A stretch of DNA of 64,000 nucleotides from Venturia oleaginea (lineage: Eukaryota > Ascomycota > Dothideomycetes > Venturiales > Venturiaceae), in assembly GCA_013176395.1 (NCBI GenBank), contig JABMLP010000001.1:2232001-2296000 (forward strand), written 5' to 3'. Positions within the stretch are counted from its first letter, which is position 1. Every line of letters starts with the position of its first letter. Positions 32,517-44,200 of the stretch are shown here, piece by piece. Position numbers and translations under genes: made by a program. A model generated the notes under the pieces. That model was not told the origin of the DNA. It saw only the letters and a list, made by a program, of their open reading frames with translations, and searched no databases.

Positions 32517-34102
32517 CTAGCGAATCCTAAAAACCGTCTCCTTCAGTTTCCCAGCCTCAAACTGCGCCATCGCTTCACCCTCCATGATACCGTGAACAAA
32601 GGCATCGCCTCCCAATTGGAAGTGCCCGCCTTTTGGACGCAAAATGTGTGGAGTTTCTGCGCCGAAGAGAACGCAAACGAGATCTCCAGCTCGAGGTGCA
32701 TTACGGCCAAGACCCATGTAGCCTTTTTTTGGTTGTGAAGAATGAGCGATTCCAGCTTTGGTTTCTCGCTCTTTCCTCATACACTTCCCAATCACCAGAA
32801 TCTACTTCCTTGAAAGTATCGAGTTCTGCCTGCGATCTCTGCCCGGATAGCTCCAAGAGACGTTTGATATATGCAAGAAAATCAGCACGGAAAGTTGTCA
32901 TGGCGTCGGCCGCTTTGCAATCTTCTCTAGTATATGTTCCAGCTGTGAATGTTAATGACAAAACGTCTATCCAAGGCTCGTCTGTCAAGTAGAGTGTAGG
33001 ATGACCAGTCTGAGATCGCCAAAATCCCAGAATGGGATGGTCATCAAGAGGATTCTCCAAATCAAACCAATGGGGCTCTCCTGCATCCTTTTCAGAAATG
33101 ACATAAACAACTTCAAGCCCAGACACAATCAACAACCGATCGTTCGATTCGACACTTGCAGACATTGAACTTTCCCCACCAGCATTCCACTGAAATGTAG
33201 GCGAGTTGCCAATCGTATTACCCGCCAGATTTTGATCCCACAGAGGGACCCAGGACGAAAACGCCTCATCGATCCCACCAGAGTGCTGCAAATATGACAA
33301 GATAGCAAGACTTTTCAACTCAAGCACACATCTCGTTGCCACTTCATAGTACAATTCTAACTTCGACTTTGAGTAAGCGACCTTCCACGGAGGGTTCATT
33401 GTCGCAAAGTGAGACATAGCTAGCATGGCGTAAATTTTGTCCAATGGATTAGAGCATAGAGATATTCGAGACTCATGGAGAATAGCGGGTAACTTCATCG
33501 TGTGATAGTGACGGTCGCGCATGAAGTGTGCGTTATTAAAGTGAGAATCCAGCAATGTTAAATGGGTGTGATAAAGAGATAAACTTCTTATACACTCCGT
33601 AGCGAGTGCTACAAGATTCAAGTCTACACTATGCCTGCCACACAACATAGCTACACCTGGGCCTGAATTGACTTCCTGGAAGACCCACAAACGAGTGAAC
33701 CAAGACTGCGGGAGAAACCAAGCTACCGAGCTACACGATTCGTCATCGTCACAAATGAGTGTAGTAGGCAACCATCCCGTCATAATATCGTATAGATTGT
33801 CGACTTTTTCCAGCTGGAGGACAGCAACTCCCTTCTCCTTACAAAAGGCCGCACCGAGTTCATGAAAGAATGCAACTGCCTGCTCTGCCTTCTCATCCTC
33901 GTCGCAACCCAGCCAGACGAGCACCTTTGTTGTATTGTGGTATATCTCTCTCATTTGTTCGACTTAGTGCCCTCGTTCTTGCATATTTTCCTGGTCTATG
34001 CAGACAGCGTCCGCCCGCAGGTGTCTTCAGCGATCGTTGTAGCGCATCTCGCGAAGTCCATCTCTTACATTCGTTGTAACTTCCAAGCTCTTTCCCGTCC
34101 AG
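32517..34102 (-). pseudogene. HET-domain (heterokaryon incompatibility) gene, broken
   Basis: HET proteins trigger cell death after fusion of incompatible hyphae. Reading down from about 34100, the frame gives WTGKSLEVTTNVRDGLREMR and then DAVCIDQENMQERGH, with a TGA and a TAA inside the domain where tryptophan and glutamine are usual. It continues intact from ATG 33954 (VLVWLGCDEDE, SWFTRLWVFQEV, NPLDKIYAMLAMS) to about 32725. There a run of seven A shifts the frame; the true C-terminus (GYMGLGRNAPRAGDLVCVLF, GDAFVHGIMEGEAM) follows in another frame to 32517. Two stops and one frameshift mark it as dead. The 417-codon internal frame could still be translated from 33954. Confidence 0.85.
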
Positions 34103-34550
34103 TCGGCGAAGTGGAGCAGATATGAGACGTCTTCGTTTTTGTCGTATCCTTGGCACTGACAGGGGCGGTGCAATTTCTGCATCTCAAGGATACTTCAATG
34201 TTCGAAGAAGAACAAGAACAATCAAGAATACAAGAGACTTATCTATATATGTTTATTTCATTATCATTTCATTATCGTTACATTATCATTTCATTACTAT
34301 TTCATACACGTGTACAAAGCCGATCCAACAGTTTTCAACTCCGGGAAGAAGCTCAAAAATGCGGAAGGACGAGGCTGATGGCCAAGGCTCGTAAACGTAC
34401 AGCACCTTCGCTTGGATTTCATGTTCATCACGGGTGACTGATAGGGAAAGTGCTGAATTAGTCTTTCGGCCATGTTTCAATCTCTAGGCGAGTACCAAGT
34501 CGTTGGATGTCGAGAGTGTTAATGCAACGTCAAAAGGCCAGCCTGAGTGG
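34103..34550. other. intergenic between HET pseudogene and LINE-derived element
   Basis: It includes imperfect repeats of ATTATCATTTC near 34260-34300. Nothing else is recognised. The last 14 bases are the left target duplication of the next element. Confidence 0.4.
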
Positions 34551-36161
34551 TTGATTGATTGATTGATTGATTTTATCCTACTCGGTTGCAGCCGCTTAAT
34601 CACGCAGCTATGTCCGGTTAGGAGGACTTCATCAGACAGCCGACACGTGATAGATTATATAATCCACCGCGCCCCACTTCGCCCCGTTCACTGAAACAAG
34701 ACCAGCTGTCCCCTCCGTCCTCCCTCTTTTCCCTTAACCAGTATCTCCAAATGCCCGCTGGCTCTTGTAGATACTGGTTATTCTGCTAGTATATCTGTGC
34801 TATGTAGACTCAAGAGGCAATGCCTCGTGTTTCGCTATCCTTCTACCTACAGTCTCCCTCTAATGCTCAGCTTGTCTATCTGTTTCGCCTTATCCCTCAA
34901 GGCCAATGGGTTCCCTAAGTATGTTTCTGCTTGTGAAAGTTGCCTTGCACCAGATTCCTATGCGGCGGTGTATTTGGTTGTGTGATGCTGGAGACAATAG
35001 TAACCATCGTAGTCGTGATTTCGCTGCTTGGGTGTGATACTCCGGGTATGCCCGTGGACGAGGCTGTCTGGTAGCTGCCGTATTGTATGGCGCCGATCGT
35101 GCTATAGACCTGCCGTCTTATAGTCGGAGCCTATCTGCTGCTAGTCGCTCTCCCTACTTGCTATATCGCGCTCCTACTCTTGCCAATGCCATAACTGGGA
35201 CGCAACAGTCTGGGGAGAGGCTCAAGGCTACGTCTGCTGGCTTGTAGGGAGGGGATTTGCCGCCAATAAGCTCCTTCTATACGTCCTTACTGCTTACTGT
35301 GTTGCGCACCTACTCTTGCCAATGCCATAACTGGGACGCAACAGTTTGGGGAGAGGCTCAAGGCTCTGGACATCAGCTTACAGCAGGACGGTTTGCGGAG
35401 ACGATAGTAGATGAGGTTCTCTAGCAGCTGCCGTATCGTGTCGCACCGATTGTGTTGTAGACCTGTCGTCTTATAGTCGGAGCCTATCTGCTGCCAGTCG
35501 CTCTCCCTGCTTGCTATATCGCGCACCTACTCTTGCCACTGCCATAACTGGGACGCAACAGTCTGGGGAGAGGCTCAAGGCTACGTCTGCTAGCTTACAG
35601 GGAGGGGATTTGCCGCCAATAGGCTCCTTCTATGCGTCCTTACTACTTACTGTGTCGCGCACCTACTCTTGCCAATGCCATAACTGGGACGCAACAGTTT
35701 GGGGAGAGGCTCAAGGCTCTGGGCAACAGCTTGTAGCAGGACGGTTTGCCAAGACGTTGGGAGAGATTGTCTAGTCGTTGCAGTGGTGTGTGGTGCCGAT
35801 TGTTGCACACCGGGCGTCTGGTGTTTGAGTTGTGTTGAAGGTATTGCCGTTCTAGCAGTGACTCGTCGACTCGGAGCGTTGCAGTGTCATCTGGGGTGAT
35901 GGACTAGCCGGGAGATAGTGACTAGATGGTTGCTGTTGTCTTTGGTGGACGCATCGTTCGTGTAGCTTGCTCATGTATTCGTCTGCTTGCTCTGCGGTGG
36001 CCGCGACGGCGACTCTAGAGATATCTCATCGACGCTGAGGGACGCGCGATGGCCTCTAGAGGCCGGAGCGGCCACTGGCAAAGGTGTTTTGATGATCCTT
36101 AGATGATACTTCTGTAAATTCCAAAAATTGAGTTCTCGCTGTGTGTGCTGTTTTTTCGTTC
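34551..36161 (-). mobile_element. LINE-derived non-autonomous element with internal tandem repeats
   Basis: A 1.61-kb insertion is flanked by a 14-bp duplication (CCAGCCTGAGTGGT at 34537-34550 and 36162-36175). Its minus-strand 3' end matches the large LINE for about 330 bp (tail (AATC)n, the 3' untranslated part and the last codons, to about 34880). Its 5' end also resembles the 5' end of that LINE (CAGCGAGAACT after an A-rich start). The middle is unrelated to LINE coding sequence and consists mainly of tandem repeats (35071-35790). It codes for no protein, so it probably moved using the machinery of a complete LINE. Confidence 0.75.
35071..35790. repeat. tandem repeat, period about 353 bp
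   Basis: Two long units (35071-35423 and 35424-35790) share blocks in order: AGCTGCCGTAT, CGTCTTATAGTCGGAGCCTA, GCTCTCCCT and two copies each of CATAACTGGGACGCAACAGT. Within a unit, the two half-copies of the CATAACTGGG block are followed by different sequence, so the array is a higher-order repeat. Divergence between units is a few percent by eye. Confidence 0.8.
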
Positions 36162-36175
36162 CCAGCCTGAGTGGT

Positions 36176-37978
36176 GTGAGGAAGTCAGCTCTCGGGATGT
36201 TGAGGACCCGATACCACGTGATTGCATTAGATTGTCGTACCACTTCCGAAATAATACGTCGAGTTCTTTCTCAGCCCTTCATGGCCTTCATGGCCTTCAT
36301 GGTCATCAAAAATCATTAGTATTTCTCTGAAACCTGAATATGAACTTATCCGAGGATGGAGAATGAGAAGCTCTCGATGATAAGACAAGATTTCATTTGA
36401 TGGCTTGGTTGTGAACAACCGAGTTATCACCTGAAGGTGATGTATGTTTATTTCCAAGGAAGTTGGATGTCAATCATTCATTGCCAATTATGATGATAGC
36501 ACATTATAGGAATGATACGGGGTTACGTGCTACGTGCTATCTTCGATTCTGCTGGCTAGAGACATCGTTACAATCGACCGGACTCGGAATCTCCAAGTAC
36601 GCCTACTATCTGTCCCCGGTCCAATTTACGTTGGCAAGTAGTAATAGTAGGAGGAAAGACACAAATCAAGCACCAAGCCAATCCAGGCTGTTGCGCGGAC
36701 GAAGTTCATCCGCTGCGCATATGATTTCGCGTCTGCACCGTTACATTGCCAGCATATACCTATCGAAAAAAAGCATGGAGTTTAAAGTCGCACTGGTTGC
36801 GCTATTGAACCAGTTGCTGGATAGATGAAAGTACTCTTCTCAATGGGGCGGACTCTTAACATCAATTATTTTTCACAGCTGTGGCAGGGGTTGTTGCTAT
36901 AGCGAAGAAAACAGTGAAGAAACATTGCCGCGTCTCCGGCAAAAGATGTGCATCCGAGCGGATTGATGCATCATTGCGAATTTTCCGCTGCAGACGAGAA
37001 TATTCTCAACAGCGATTGCGAAATACGAAGTCGCGCCGGGCTGATGAGAGACAATTAGACACACAACTGGGGATGGGCTGTTACCAGGCTGAAGTGGGGC
37101 TATCGTGATAATTTCCACACCGCCTTGCCTGCTGCAACGAGTTTGAGGGACAAAACCATCACTGTGTTGAAGCATGAGTCAGTAAATCTTCACGGAATTT
37201 CTTCGAATATCTCTGCTAAAATCGGGTCGTATCTTCTCACTCAAGCGTCTTCAGTCAAAGTCAGGCTGGAGGTCGAAATATCGCAGGTAGGAATAATAAT
37301 GCCGGATAGCAAAAGCCTACGCATCTTCCGGCCGAGCAAATTTTGCGCTAAGACGACACAAGCTTTAGGACTACTTGGTACGGCTGCGGAGTTCCGTATC
37401 TTGGCGAGATCTTTCAACGATACCATAGAACTCAGGGTTCGATTCACACCTGACGACAGCGTCTTTGTTCACAGCATTACCGAGGTATCGTTGCTATCGC
37501 AGGAAGACAATATGGAATTTTGTTAAATGGATGACAATTTCGAAGAGTAGCACAATTTGAAGATGTGGTGATCGACAAACGACCGAGATGCAAGCTCGTG
37601 TCTTGCTGCGAACACTCGATCTGCCCACCTCCGCTGATGACATATCACAATGTCATAGCAGATCAGAAAGCATTTTCCAACAGTGGCCATGCAGTCAATT
37701 CCATGCTAATGTCTTACAGTATTCTACACATTATTCAAGAAGAGAAAGAAAGCCGGCCAACTAGTATGCTTGCCGGACGTGCATCGGCGTCCAATATCTG
37801 GATGACACATGGTCAGAAATTGTCGTATCTTCCCAAAGAGGATCAGGTATGAATGTGCGCTGAGCGTGGAAATGATCGCTCCAAGGTCTGACGTGAGTGT
37901 CTCCTCTTCGAAGATATATAGCGGGCATACCTCGTCCCTGGAGTTCGATATCACAAGCACAACTTCAAGCTTAACACA
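36176..37978. other. intergenic, no recognised gene
   Basis: A short tandem of CATGGCCTT lies at 36279-36302. Frames such as 37125-37526 (plus) are open but show no family motif and no splice-supported continuation. Confidence 0.45.
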
Positions 37979-38638
37979 ATGCTTCGACTATTATCTATCC
38001 TCGCTCTGGGTCTGATCAGCAGCGCCGCAGCTGTCGCCCTACCTGCAACCACCAAGGACTTGGCCGTCTGCGGCAAAACGAACGTCATCTTTACGTGAGC
38101 ATCGCCTTTCAGACAAGTCATAGTCCAAATCTGGCTCTCTAACCTCTCAACAGTGGTCTCCCACCGTACCACCCATTGGTAGCGAAACAAGGTTTTGATC
38201 CAAAAATGGTCGACGAAGCCCTAAAAGCAGACGCCAAAAACATCATAGCGGCTGGTTACAACCTGAGGACCGTTTTCTTGGGACCCGAAATAGATATCAG
38301 CGTTTTTTCTAAACTTATTGATGGCACGAAGTGGCAAGGCGCTGGCATCGGATATGGTGTTCGAGGATCAAGGTTGCCGGAAGAGACAATCCTGTTTGAG
38401 AATCTCTTGAAGGTTTACAAGGAGAAGGCGGATGAGGCGGAGTGGGTATTCAACTATTCGCCGAACAGCACGCTGTGGGCTTTGGAAAGGCGGTTGCCAC
38501 TTCCCAAGGATTGTGGTCCAGGGAAGAATTTGGTGAGTCTTCTGTTTCTTCTCTTTGTTGCTGTGGCGGTAGATTTGCTAATATGGTGGTTAGGGTTACA
38601 CTGAGGTTTGCAAAATTTGCCCACAAACTGGTGGTTAG
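37979..38638 (+). CDS. Secreted protein of unknown function (fungal family)
   Basis: Three exons: 37979-38094, 38154-38532 and 38594-38638; product 179 aa. A signal peptide (LRLLSILALGLISSAAAVAL) is followed by a domain with AGYNLRTVFLGPE, GAGIGYGVRGSRLPEETI and WVFNYSPNSTLWALERRLPL. Similar domains occur in small hypothetical fungal proteins, often without a signal peptide; no activity is established for them to my knowledge. The third exon is odd: its splice acceptor TGGTTAG and the following codons are duplicated 45 bp downstream, so a second acceptor at 38638 would give an alternative C-terminus of the same style (GYTKVCNVCKQ in place of GYTEVCKICPQTGG). Both versions end in Cys-rich tails. 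Confidence 0.75.
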
Positions 38639-39959
38639 GGTTACACTAAGGTTTGCAATGTTTGCAAGCAATAAGACATGGAGATTGGTTTGGGGTTGTC
38701 TGGAGTTTTTGATAAGCTGAGGTGTTGTCGATTTATGGTAGGGGATTCACAATCGGGCTTGTTTTTGCTTCCACCTTCTGTGTCAGTCATACACAACCTC
38801 TGATGTTCGTCAAGCGCATTGCGCTTTCAGTAATGCTTGTCTACCTCTCGGCCCAGCTTTGTCCCTCTTAAACCTTTTTACTTGTAAAGATCAAAGCTGC
38901 TTGTCGATGATTTGCGTAGGTTGAACTTGAAACTCAATGTACATTGGCTACACTAGCTGCATTGTGGGCCGGGGTCTGTTCGTAATCAAATTGAGGTTCT
39001 CAATGCATTCCAAAATTAACATACTCAATGTTCCTGCCAGCGCGGCTCCGAAGACCATCCGCGAACAACTGAGCGTTCGGCAAGTGATTGTTTGGCGGAC
39101 CATGAACAAACTAGGCTGGGGCGAGAAATGAGAGGCAGGAAAGTGGTTAGTAGAGAACTCGGACAAATAATAACCCGATGGTAGAAACAATAAACCGAAG
39201 CGCGACCACGACATGATGTACCGGACGTGCTTCGGAAGACGGCTTAAGGAGGACGCGGTCGGCTAATAACAACCGCGGGACAAGAAAAAGCAATAATGTC
39301 AATTAAAATCCCTCCATCTATAGATTCGCCATCGCCGTTGATATCAGTCACTCAGCCAAGCTGGGCAAACTATCCCGACCCCGCAACAACAGAACCAGCT
39401 TCCTATTTTCGTTGATCTACATAACTCGAAGCATCATTTGACCCCAATATGGCTACACGGCCAAACTATAGAGTGCCGACCATGAAGGACTGACTCTTTG
39501 GGTCTTTACTCAACCATACCTCGAAAGCATAGGTTCCAACCTTCTGATAAAATATTCAACCCAGGAAGTCTCCACGCTTTATCCTTACCTCAATCGCCGT
39601 TGACATGTTTCTGTTTATAAAACCGTTTGAGGTGAAGCTTGGAGACAAGTTCAAGTAGGCGAAGTTTGCAAGTTTCGATGTATACAGTCTTGTCAGTCTT
39701 TCGGTTCCTTACCTGTTCCAGGCGCCTGCACGAGTGCCATAGCTAATATCCCTATAGTTCAAAGACATGTATGATACAATCCCTCTGCTTATCTCAACGG
39801 CACTGCACCGCTGAATGTCACGAGCTGGATCAAGCGTTGCGCGGGTAATAACTGTCCTGCATAGTTGAGCCCGGATTCTTATCTGTAGTATGATGAGCTA
39901 CATCCATCAGAGCAGGCGGACAGGAATGTAGCCAAGGAGTTTGAAAGTCATCAAGGGAG
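38639..39959. other. intergenic, no recognised gene
   Basis: A frame at 38937-39131 contains IREQLSVRQVIVWRTMNKLG, faintly like a helix-turn-helix, but nothing else supports a transposase. The final five bases (GGGAG) are the left target duplication of the gypsy element. Confidence 0.4.
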
Positions 39960-40135
39960 TGTTATGGGCATGGCCCATGGTTGGTATAGGCTAAGAGCCT
40001 AAGCCTGATTGAGCCTAGTATAGAGAAAGAACCTCATTGAGGTTCTCTGTTTGTAGATACCTTCACTCTTTAACTGAATCTAAACAATCTTTGGCTACGA
40101 GTATGCTGCGTCTTTCCAGCTACCGTCCCGTAATA
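39960..40135 (+). repeat. 5' LTR of the gypsy element
   Basis: Begins TGTTATGGGCATGGCCCATG and ends CGTCCCGTAATA. It contains a small palindrome, AACCTCATTGAGGTT. It serves as promoter and, in the 3' copy, as the polyadenylation region in this element class. The primer-binding site could not be assigned to a tRNA by eye. Confidence 0.95.
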
Positions 40136-40160
40136 TAGATTCAGTTCTTTACAAACCTAG

Positions 40161-41264
40161 GTGTACTTGATGCGTAGCAACAGTACCCTATCGACTCCTA
40201 CAACCTACACCCCTACTACCGACGACGACCCAATCGCGAGCATTACGCAAGGAATCGACAAACTCTCAATGGCTCGAGCAAATTCGCCTGACACCGTACA
40301 ACAATTGGTGGCAGCTCTGACCGCAGTCAGTGTTGATGGGAACACCGGTGCAAAAGCTATTGCATGGCCTAAATGGGACGGGAAAAGAGACAACTACACG
40401 CTGTTCAGATGGCAGATCAAGACAAAAATCACTGTTGAAAATGGGAAGCTTGGAAGCAATCAAGGAATATGCGCGAACATCTTCAACGGGCTTCCGACAG
40501 AGAAACAACAACGCGTCATCCAATGGCTAAGCAATGGAGAGCAACATGACAACTACGAACCCGAGTCCTTTATCAAGCATATGGACGACAAGTTCTTAGA
40601 TCATGAAGCGGAAGCTAAAGCTCTCGACGAGCTGAACAAGATTAGCCAAGGCAGCAGACAACCGTTCGAAGACTTCCGCCAGCAGTTCGAACAACTGACA
40701 TCGCAAGCTGGATCCCTAGCGCCGCAAAGAGCCTCAAAGATCACTATCATGAACAACGCGCTCAACTACTCCCTCCAACAGACCTTGAAATCAGTGCGAT
40801 TGTCCAGGGACGACTACGACACTTACGTAAAAGATGTACAGTACTTCGCGACGAAGACAGAGGCTCTATCCCACCAACGCCGCTATCCAAGTACGGATAA
40901 GGAGACGCCAACGACTCGAGGGAGGCCACAATCACCCCAAACAGTCAGTCGTGACGCAGAAGGCGATGTCGAAATGACTGGCATCAACGCCCTTTCAGCG
41001 CAGATCGCAGCACTGATAGCTCGGGTCGATACACTCGGAAAGGATGCGAAGAAGGACCGACGACCTAGAGCGAAATGGCGATCCCAAACAGAGTTCTTGG
41101 CACTTATACAAGCGGGCAAATGCGGGCGCTGTAAGAAGCCCAAGCACCATCCGAACGTATGCGAATTCCGACCAGCAACACGTCCAAAGACTCAGGTCAC
41201 TGCGGTAATCACACAGCATACCGATGACTCCCTACAGGAAGCCTCATCAGAGTCGGAAAACTAG
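40161..41264 (+). CDS. gag: Gag capsid/nucleocapsid polyprotein of the gypsy element
   Basis: 367 aa. A central helical capsid-like region (WPKWDGKRDNYTLFRWQIKT, SFIKHMDDKFLDHEAEAKAL, PFEDFRQQFEQL) is typical of the retrotransposon Gag family. Near the C-terminus is a Cys/His cluster, CGRCKKPKHHPNVC, that should bind element RNA. The frame ends TCG-GAA-AAC-TAG. The ATG at about 40170 is the probable start, since the first codon of the open frame is not ATG. It assembles the particle in which reverse transcription occurs. Confidence 0.88.
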   Translation: MYLMRSNSTLSTPTTYTPTTDDDPIASITQGIDKLSMARANSPDTVQQLVAALTAVSVDGNTGAKAIAWPKWDGKRDNYTLFRWQIKTKITVENGKLGSNQGICANIFNGLPTEKQQRVIQWLSNGEQHDNYEPESFIKHMDDKFLDHEAEAKALDELNKISQGSRQPFEDFRQQFEQLTSQAGSLAPQRASKITIMNNALNYSLQQTLKSVRLSRDDYDTYVKDVQYFATKTEALSHQRRYPSTDKETPTTRGRPQSPQTVSRDAEGDVEMTGINALSAQIAALIARVDTLGKDAKKDRRPRAKWRSQTEFLALIQAGKCGRCKKPKHHPNVCEFRPATRPKTQVTAVITQHTDDSLQEASSESEN

Positions 41265-44200
41265 CTACCCTTGTGCATCGTCGCGCACGAGGGTCTGAAG
41301 TAGATGTACATGGCGAAGACATTACAAAGCTACCAGGCATAAGAGAAATCAAAGCAGCAAAGGATAGGATGGAAAGTACACCCTTCTTGATAGATACCTT
41401 GATCAACGGAACTTCTTTCACCGAATCCTTCTTTGATAACGGCTGTCTCCCTTATGCTGCTTTCAGCGAGAAGAGTGTCCAAACACATCGTCTACCGCGC
41501 ATCCCAATTGACACCAAACAATTGGCACTGGCTAAAGAGAGCCACGAGAACGGAGAAGACCTCCGTATTACGCACATGACCTACGCTACGATCGACATTG
41601 ATGGTCGAGCAGAGCGAGTCTATGGGTATGTAGTGAAAGGATTGAGCTTCCCTATTATCCTAGGCAAGGCATGGGCAGAGAGAAACTGGGTGCGATATAT
41701 AGCAGCTAAGAGAAAGCTGCTTATTGGTCAAGGATCCCAGCGCATCACGGTAAGAGAAAAGGGGTGGCTAGAACAGAACACCAAAGCGCGAGACCGGCTC
41801 GCTCACGTGCGGGCGGCTTGTCTAGTGTCAGGATCTGTATTTGCAGCTATTGTTGGAAGGGCCCAGCGACGGTTGAGAAGAGATGGACCGGATGGTACAC
41901 AAGTGCTGGCTATCTCGATGTCGGATATCAACAAGGCCCTAAGCAAGTTAGCAGAAAGAAAACAGAGAAAGACTGAGGAAGAAATCCGACAAGAGATACC
42001 AGAAGAAATAGCAGAGCATGCTGATGCCTTTCTCGACGACGAAGACGGAGAGATCGCGCCCCATCAAGAGGGTCGCGATCACGTTATCGAATTGATACGA
42101 GATGAACAAGGTCGCGAGGCAGAAGTTCCTTGGGGCCCATTATACGGCATGTCGAGGGAAGAGCTATTAGTCCTACGAAAAACACTTTCGGACTATATGG
42201 ACAAGGGCTGGATACGCGCCAGCAACTCACCAGCGGCAGCCCCAGTCTTATTTGTAAGGAAACCAGGTGGAGGCATTCGGATGTGTGTAGACTATCGGGC
42301 ACTGAATCGAATCACTCGATCGGACCGCTACCCATTGCCACTAATCCGAGAAACCCTACGAAATCTAGCAACAGCGCGTTGGTACACCAAACTTGACGTC
42401 AGAGCGGCATTTCATCGGCTCCGCATCAAGCACGGCGATGAGTGGAAAACGGCTTTTCGCACTCGATTTGGACTATTCGAATGGCTAGTTACCCCCTTCG
42501 GACTAGCTGGCGCACCCGCGAGCTTTCAACGATACATCAACGGAGTCCTACGGGAATCCCTAGATATCTGCTGTTCAGCCTACATGGACGATGTCTTGAT
42601 ATGGAGCGACGGCGACTATCTGGATCACATGGTTAAGGTTAACCAAATTCTTGCCAAGCTCAAGACTGCTGGACTTCGGCTAGACTTAAGCAAGTGCGAG
42701 TTTGCTGTTCAAGAGGTCAAATATCTGGGGTTCATTATCACTGCAGGAGAAGGGATCAAAGTCGACCCAGAGAAAGTTGCCGCGATTAAAGAATGGGAGG
42801 CTCCAGTCAATGTCACAGGCGTACGCTCCTTCCTAGGCTTTGCAAATTTCTACCGAGACTTCATCGACAACTTCTCAGAGCTCTCCGACCCCTTAATCAA
42901 GTTAACACGGAAGGCCGTCGCTTTTGTCTGGAACAAAGAACATGAGAACGCCTTTCAAGTCTTGAAGGAGCTATTCATCTCCGCCCCAATACTGGCTCAC
43001 TGGAATCCAGACCTGGATACGGTACTCGAGTGCGACTGCTCTGGCTACGCGCTGGGAGGCACGTTGTCGCAGAAGGATATGAAAGGAAAACTACGACCAG
43101 TAGCATACTTCTCCCGCAAGCTCACTGCGGCTGAATGTAACTACGAGATCCACGATAAAGAATTACTGGCAGTAATCAAGTCCATTGAACACTGGAGAGG
43201 AGAACTACGCAGTGTTGCAGCACCTTTCAAAGTCCTTACCGATCACAAGAATCTCCGCTGCTTTATGACAGCGCAGCGTTTGTCAGAGAGACAAGCAAGA
43301 TGGTCGCTAATTCTATCTGAGTACCAATTCCAGCTGGAATTTCGCGCCGGAAAACTAGCGCAAAGACCAGACGCACTATCAAGAAGACATCAAGATATGC
43401 CACATGACAAGAACGACGAGAGACTACAAGGGCGAGTGGCCCAGTTGATCAAGGACGAATGGCTTCCTCCTCTTTCCGAGAGGACGACCGAAACAATCGC
43501 AATACAAGCCCTTATCTGCCCAGTCAATACACCGAATACATCCAATAGTACATGGGACGTTATACGGGAGCCCCAGCAAAATGCTGGACTGGACGGTCGA
43601 CACCAGCTGACTGCCGAAAACGGTCAACACCGGTCCACTACTAGGTACGGTCAAAACCGGTCAGTTGCAAAAGGATGCGATCTTTTCGAGAAACCAGAGT
43701 TACAACTTCTCTGGGATCGCGCAATAGCAGAGGACCAATCCTACGAAGCTATTCATACGGCTATAGTTACTGGCGAACGTTCCTTTCCTCCAGAGCTCAA
43801 GTTGTCGGTACAGCTACCCGAATGCGAAGTAGACGACCACGGCGCGGTCACGAGAAGAGGGATCCTATGGGTACCAGATTGGGAACCGCTGCGAACAACG
43901 CTGGTCCAACAAACTCACGATTCCCATGTTACTGGACACCCAGGGAGAGATAGCACGCTTGCGATTCTATCCAGAAGTTTCTTTTGGCCCCAACAATACA
44001 AGACAGTCCGGCAGTTTGTACGTAATTGCGACGTTTGTGGGAGAACAGGAATATGGCGTGATAAGAAGCGAGGTCTTCTGAAACCACTTCCAATCCCGGC
44101 CCGCTTCCACAGCGAGCTATCAATCGATTTCATGACTGATTTGCCCGCGGAGGAAAACGGCCCAAAATACCTCATGGTTATCACAGATCGCCTCCTCAAA

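Noticed and set aside
35287..35774. Frames in the tandem repeats at 35.3-35.8 kb
   Set aside because: They repeat with the DNA period and share no family features; explained by the array.
38937..39131. Possible Tc1/mariner transposase helix-turn-helix (IREQLSVRQVIVWRTMNKLG)
   Set aside because: No DDE motif, TIRs or further homology in the surrounding 1.3 kb.
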